Assembly (NCBI GenBank): GCA_021163925.1
Contig: JAGGTD010000026.1
Location: 1 to 35,787, forward strand
DNA: 35,787 bases
Reading direction: 5' to 3'
Source of the DNA: Nitrososphaerota archaeon
GTDB taxonomy: Archaea; Thermoproteota; Nitrososphaeria_A; Caldarchaeales; Wolframiiraptoraceae
A program made the translations under genes and the position numbers. Position 1 is the stretch's first letter. Each line of letters starts with the position of its first letter. The notes beneath the pieces were generated by a model that was given only the letters and a program-made list of their open reading frames with translations, was not told the DNA's origin and did no database searches. Below, in pieces: positions 32,510 to 35,787 of the stretch.

Positions 32510-33612
32510 GGTTCAAGCTCCTCAGGATTCTCAAGAAAGCTCTTTATGGTTTGGAGGAATCTGGCGGCTGGCGCACCATCCACCAGCCTATGGTCGAAGA
32601 CTAGGGTTAGGTGGCCGATATGCTTCAATCTAACCTCACCTTCCTCAGTTAGAAATGGTTGAGGCTTGACCGTTCCAAGCGCTAGGATCGCGGCGTCGGG
32701 CGGATTGATTATCGGGGTGAAGTAGGCTACTCCTAGAGCTCCGAGGTTTGTGACGGTGAAGCTGTGGCCCGACTGCTCGGCGACGGTTATCTCACCCCTC
32801 TTACCCCTCTCAGCGAAGCCGTCGATTATCTCGGTGAGCTCCTTCAACGTCTTCTTGTCCGCCTCCTTAATGACTGGAGCCATCAACCCCTTAGGCGTAT
32901 CGACTCCAACCGCTATGTTCACCGACTCGTGGTAGATCAGCTCATCACCCTCGAGGGTTACATTTATCTCTGGATGCTTCTTCAAGGCCAAGGCCACAGC
33001 CTTAACCGCGTATGCTGTGAACGACGGCCTACCCTTAGCCTTTCTATGCTCGAGAAGTTTGTCCGCATCAAACTCCATGGTTAAGGCGACTGGCAGAGCT
33101 TCATGGAATCCTGGGCTAAGCCTCCTAGCTATCGCCCTCCTGACCCCGGCGAATGGAACTCTCTTAACTTTTTCCTCGACGACCTCCGCCTTTGGAGAGA
33201 TCTCTGGAGCCGCGATCCCATGTTCTCTAGCATATTTGATGACATCATCCCTCGTTATCCTACCACCAGGCCCTGTCCCCTTAACCTCCTCCAAAGATAT
33301 TCCCAGCTCTCTTGCAAGCCTCCTCGCAGCTGGGCTCGCCTTTATCCTGAGCTTGGGCTTAACCTTAGCTGGGACCTCGGCCTCCTCTATTATCGCTATG
33401 GCCTCTCCAACCTTAGCGATCTCACCAGCTTTCTTTAGGATTTTGACGAGCTTGCCCGTGTATGGCGACTCAACCTCGAATGTCGTCTTCTCACCCTCAA
33501 CCACCAAAACGGCCTCCCCCTTACTCACATCCTCGCCCTCCTTCTTCAACCACTCAACTATTCTACCCTCCTCCATCACTGGGTCGAGTCTAGGCATCTT
33601 GAGCTCGGCCAT
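32506..33612 (-). CDS. Dihydrolipoamide acyltransferase (E2) of a 2-oxoacid/acetoin dehydrogenase complex
   Basis: Domains in order: one lipoyl domain (lipoylated Lys42 in VEGEKTTFEVESPY), the E3-binding domain (ASPAARRLARELGISLEEVK, TGPGGRITRDDVIKYA) and the catalytic domain ending with DHRLVDGAPAARFLQ, which carries the HxxxDG acyl-transfer residues. The 368-residue length is short for an E2 because there is only one lipoyl domain, as in AcoC-type and archaeal E2. It passes the acyl group from E1 to CoA. Its own E3 (lipoamide dehydrogenase) is not encoded here. Lies 1 bp after E1beta and overlaps the dehydrogenase gene. Confidence 0.94.
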   Translation of the reverse strand: MAELKMPRLDPVMEEGRIVEWLKKEGEDVSKGEAVLVVEGEKTTFEVESPYTGKLVKILKKAGEIAKVGEAIAIIEEAEVPAKVKPKLRIKASPAARRLARELGISLEEVKGTGPGGRITRDDVIKYAREHGIAAPEISPKAEVVEEKVKRVPFAGVRRAIARRLSPGFHEALPVALTMEFDADKLLEHRKAKGRPSFTAYAVKAVALALKKHPEINVTLEGDELIYHESVNIAVGVDTPKGLMAPVIKEADKKTLKELTEIIDGFAERGKRGEITVAEQSGHSFTVTNLGALGVAYFTPIINPPDAAILALGTVKPQPFLTEEGEVRLKHIGHLTLVFDHRLVDGAPAARFLQTIKSFLENPEELEP

Positions 33613-33613
33613 C

Positions 33614-34600
33614 TCACTCCACCAACCCCTTAACCGCCTTAACTATCTTATCGGCGTCGACCATATACTGTTTCTCAAGCTGTGGTGAGAACGGTATCGG
33701 TAGCGGCGGAGAGTTCACCCTAATTATCGGAGCATCTAGATAGTCGAAGGCGAACTCGCTGATATATGCTGAGACCTCGGCCGATATGCCGCATGTCTTG
33801 ACGCTGTCATCCGCTATGACCAGCCTATTCGTCTTCATGACGGATTTAACGATGGTGTCATAGTCCATTGGCTGGATGGTCATTAAGTCTATCACCTCTG
33901 CGCTTATACCCTCCTCCGCCAATCTATCGGCGGCCTTCAAAGCCTCGACAACGGTTCTAGCAACGGCGACTATCGTCACATCATCTCCCTCACGCTTAAC
34001 ATCACACTTACCCAAGGGTATCAGATACTCGTCTTCTGGAACCGGTCCCTTCAACCTATAGAGGACTCCAGACTCTATGAAGAGGACTGGATCATCATCC
34101 CTAATAGCTGACTTCAACAACCCCTTCGCATCCCTCGGGGTTCCGGGCAAGACCACCTTTATCCCAGGTGATTGGAGGAAGCACGCGGCCAAGAATTGGC
34201 TGTGCTGGCATCCATGAGCTCTTCCCAAGCTATATTGTGATCTTATAACCATTGGAAGCTTCACCTGTCCACCGCTCATGAACCTCGTTTTCGCGGCATG
34301 GGTTATGATCATGTCGGTTGCGATGGTTAGGAAGTCGACATACATTATCTCGGCCACTGGTCTAAGCCCCATCAAGGCGGCTCCTATCGCTGTCCCAGCT
34401 ATCGCGGCCTCCGAGATCGGCGTATCCAAGACCCTCTCAGGCCCAAACTCCTCCAATAATCCCTTAGTCACCCTATAGACTCCTCCAAGGACTCCCACAT
34501 CTTCTCCGAAGACTATCACCCTATCATCTCTCCTCATCTCCTCTTTCAGCGCCTCGTTCAGCGCCTCGGCATAGCTTAGCTCCCTAACGCCACTCTCCAT
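33614..34600 (-). CDS. 2-oxoacid/acetoin dehydrogenase E1 component, beta subunit
   Basis: A transketolase-like E1beta of about 328 residues: LSYAEALNEALKEEMRRDDRV, FGEDVGVLGGVYRVTKGLLE, TPISEAAIAGTAIGAALMGL and GRAHGCQHSQFLAACFLQSPG are the usual E1beta motifs that complete the thiamine-diphosphate site. The frame opens at 34621, but ATG 34600 sits behind GGGGGTG and starts just before LSYAEAL, as in relatives, so I use it; it overlaps the E1alpha end by 17 bp. Together with E1alpha it decarboxylates pyruvate, a branched 2-oxoacid, or cleaves acetoin. Confidence 0.94.
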   Translation of the reverse strand: MESGVRELSYAEALNEALKEEMRRDDRVIVFGEDVGVLGGVYRVTKGLLEEFGPERVLDTPISEAAIAGTAIGAALMGLRPVAEIMYVDFLTIATDMIITHAAKTRFMSGGQVKLPMVIRSQYSLGRAHGCQHSQFLAACFLQSPGIKVVLPGTPRDAKGLLKSAIRDDDPVLFIESGVLYRLKGPVPEDEYLIPLGKCDVKREGDDVTIVAVARTVVEALKAADRLAEEGISAEVIDLMTIQPMDYDTIVKSVMKTNRLVIADDSVKTCGISAEVSAYISEFAFDYLDAPIIRVNSPPLPIPFSPQLEKQYMVDADKIVKAVKGLVE

Positions 34601-35636
34601 ATCTCGCACCCCCGCTAACATAGAGGTAATCCCATAGCTCGTCGAATGGCATGACCGGAGCCTCTTCAGCCTCCTTAACCGCCTCCTCTAGAGTCGAGGC
34701 TATCTCCTCATCCCATCTCCTAAACTCGTCTTCAGAGATTATCCCGAGGCTCTTGAGCTTCTTGAAGAACCTATCTATGGGATCCCTCTTCATCCAGAAC
34801 TCGACCTCATCCTTCGGCCTATACCAAGCCGTATCATAGACCCCATGCCCCTTCTTCCTATAGGTCCTACACTCGATGAACGCAGGCCCATTACCCGATC
34901 GAATATGCTCAACCGCCTTACTGGCCGCATAGTAGACCGCGACCACATCATTCCCATCCTCGACGAGGAACGATCTTATCCCATAACATGCCCCTCTAGC
35001 CGCTATACTCTCACCAGCAAACGACTTCCTATGCGGAACAGATAACGCATATTGATTATTCTCGCATACGAATAGTATTGGTAGCTTCCAGACCGCCGCC
35101 AAATTAACTCCTTCATTAAATGCTCCGGTGTTCGCCGCCCCATCCCCGAAGAAGACGGCCGCTATCCTATCCTCCTTCCTATACTTCAAGGCCAATCCAA
35201 CTCCACAGGCTATCGGTATACCGCTCCCAACGATCGCGGTGGCCATCGGGATATTGTGCTCGACGCTTAGGGCTGAATGCATGCTCCCACTCAACCCCTT
35301 ACAGGTTCCCGTGATCTTCCCGAAGAGCTCGGCCATCAAAGCCTTCATCGAGACTCCTCTAGCGATCGCATGGCCATGGCCCCTATAGGTAGAGACTATA
35401 ACGTCATCCTCTCTAAGAGCTTTTATAACCCCGACCGCAATCGCCTCTTCACCGAGATAAAGGTGCGCAGGCCCTATAAGCTTCCCCTCCACCAAGAACA
35501 ATCTCTCAACCATCTCCTCAAATCTCCTAGCCTCAAGCATCTTCCTAAGCATCCATCTAAGCCTTTCATCAGTGAGCCCGAGCTCACGATACTTATTGAC
35601 AGGCACCTCCTCAATGACTTCGATCAACGGATCCAT
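34584..35636 (-). CDS. 2-oxoacid/acetoin dehydrogenase E1 component, alpha subunit
   Basis: The thiamine-diphosphate motif is FFGDGAANTGAFNEGVNLAA...FVCENNQYA (GDG to NN spacing as expected). Other marks are FLVEGKLIGPAHLYLGEEAI, YRGHGHAIARGV and TGTCKGLSGSMHS. CKGLSGSMH, VGSGIPIACGVGLALK and AAVWKLPILFVCENNQYA are closest in my reading to AcoA-like sequences, but pyruvate or branched-chain enzymes share them in part. The frame is open to 35705; ATG 35636 is the first Met behind a TATA-like AATAAGTTATTACC and begins MDPLIEVIEEVPVN, so I take it as the start. It is the first gene of the leftward operon. Confidence 0.93.
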   Translation of the reverse strand: MDPLIEVIEEVPVNKYRELGLTDERLRWMLRKMLEARRFEEMVERLFLVEGKLIGPAHLYLGEEAIAVGVIKALREDDVIVSTYRGHGHAIARGVSMKALMAELFGKITGTCKGLSGSMHSALSVEHNIPMATAIVGSGIPIACGVGLALKYRKEDRIAAVFFGDGAANTGAFNEGVNLAAVWKLPILFVCENNQYALSVPHRKSFAGESIAARGACYGIRSFLVEDGNDVVAVYYAASKAVEHIRSGNGPAFIECRTYRKKGHGVYDTAWYRPKDEVEFWMKRDPIDRFFKKLKSLGIISEDEFRRWDEEIASTLEEAVKEAEEAPVMPFDELWDYLYVSGGARYGEWR

Positions 35637-35661
35637 GGCGATAATAATCATGAAAAGGGAT

Positions 35662-35675
35662 GGTAATAACTTATT
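35662..35675 (-). promoter_or_regulatory. TATA box for the 2-oxoacid dehydrogenase operon
   Basis: The minus strand reads AATAAGTTATTACC, 26-39 bp before ATG 35636. It supports the shorter start for the E1alpha protein. Confidence 0.4.
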
Positions 35676-35748
35676 CTTTTCTTTCACTTGATCGCTTTGC
35701 GACATGTAATTCTATTTTAAATTCATCGAAACTACCGTATGCGCGACC

Positions 35749-35787
35749 TTAAATATCTGAAAGCGGCGGGCTCAATAAATAACATGA
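35749..35787 (+). promoter_or_regulatory. Possible promoter and leaderless start of a divergent gene at the right edge
   Basis: CTTAAATAT at 35749-35757 lies about 27 bp before the ATG at 35784-35786, the last complete codon of the window. The spacing matches the leaderless genes seen elsewhere in this sequence. With only one codon visible, no product can be named. Confidence 0.25.

Noticed and set aside
33017-33688. Open frame of 223 codons opposite the E2 gene
   Set aside because: Same reason: it mirrors the E2 coding sequence, whose lipoyl and catalytic motifs are unmistakable.

Overview
The window is chromosomal DNA from an archaeon, most likely a thermophilic member of the TACK group (Thermoproteota in the broad sense). 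The reasons are archaeal-type RNA polymerase subunits (Rpo3, Rpo10), archaeal ribosomal proteins (eL18, uL13, uS9, uS2), an ESCRT-III/CdvB-type division protein, archaeal isoprenoid genes, AT-rich TATA boxes about 25-35 bp before start codons (many genes look leaderless), GGTGA/GGAGG ribosome sites where a leader exists, and codon use rich in AGG/AGA, ATA and GAG. I cannot name the species. The sequence looks like a metagenome-assembled contig: one gene carries a 110-bp tandem duplication whose copies differ only at synonymous sites, as expected if two strain haplotypes were joined.

Layout. 1-1605: ClC chloride channel/antiporter with CBS domains, cut by the left edge. 1834-4837: UbiD-family decarboxylase and the two subunits of an aconitase-X-type phosphomevalonate dehydratase, the small subunit interrupted by the duplication. 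4935-6346: PAC2-family protein and a macro-domain protein. 6444-13622: transcription/translation cluster (Rpo3, eL18, uL13, uS9, Rpo10, enolase, uS2) with an acetate-type transporter, an AsnRS-derived asparagine synthetase and a cysteine-synthase-family enzyme inserted. 13612-15679: isopentenyl phosphate kinase, a GNAT acetyltransferase and an unknown protein. 15754-19988: a compact AT-richer sugar phosphotransferase (PTS) island with EIIA, EIIB and EIIC of the galactitol type, HPr, an Enzyme I that consists only of the N-terminal domain, and a winged-helix regulator-like protein. 20053-25048: mevalonate kinase, then purB-purA-guaB. 25097-27743: HypE-like protein, MobA-like nucleotidyltransferase, SppA-like protease. 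27833-28420: frameshifted methyltransferase remnant. 28462-31420: CdvB-like protein, cupin, class II aldolase, zinc alcohol dehydrogenase. 31487-35636: leftward operon of 2-oxoacid dehydrogenase E1alpha-E1beta-E2 plus a second zinc dehydrogenase, an order that recalls bacterial acetoin/butanediol operons.

How the genes work together. Mevalonate kinase, phosphomevalonate dehydratase (large and small), the UbiD-type anhydromevalonate phosphate decarboxylase and isopentenyl phosphate kinase together cover every step of the archaeal modified mevalonate route from mevalonate to IPP. purA-purB-guaB make AMP and XMP from IMP. The PTS genes would import and phosphorylate a sugar or polyol, but the truncated Enzyme I has no PEP-binding domain, so its phosphoryl donor must come from elsewhere.

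No intergenic gap exceeds about 270 bp. I found no tRNA, rRNA, CRISPR array, insertion sequence or origin.
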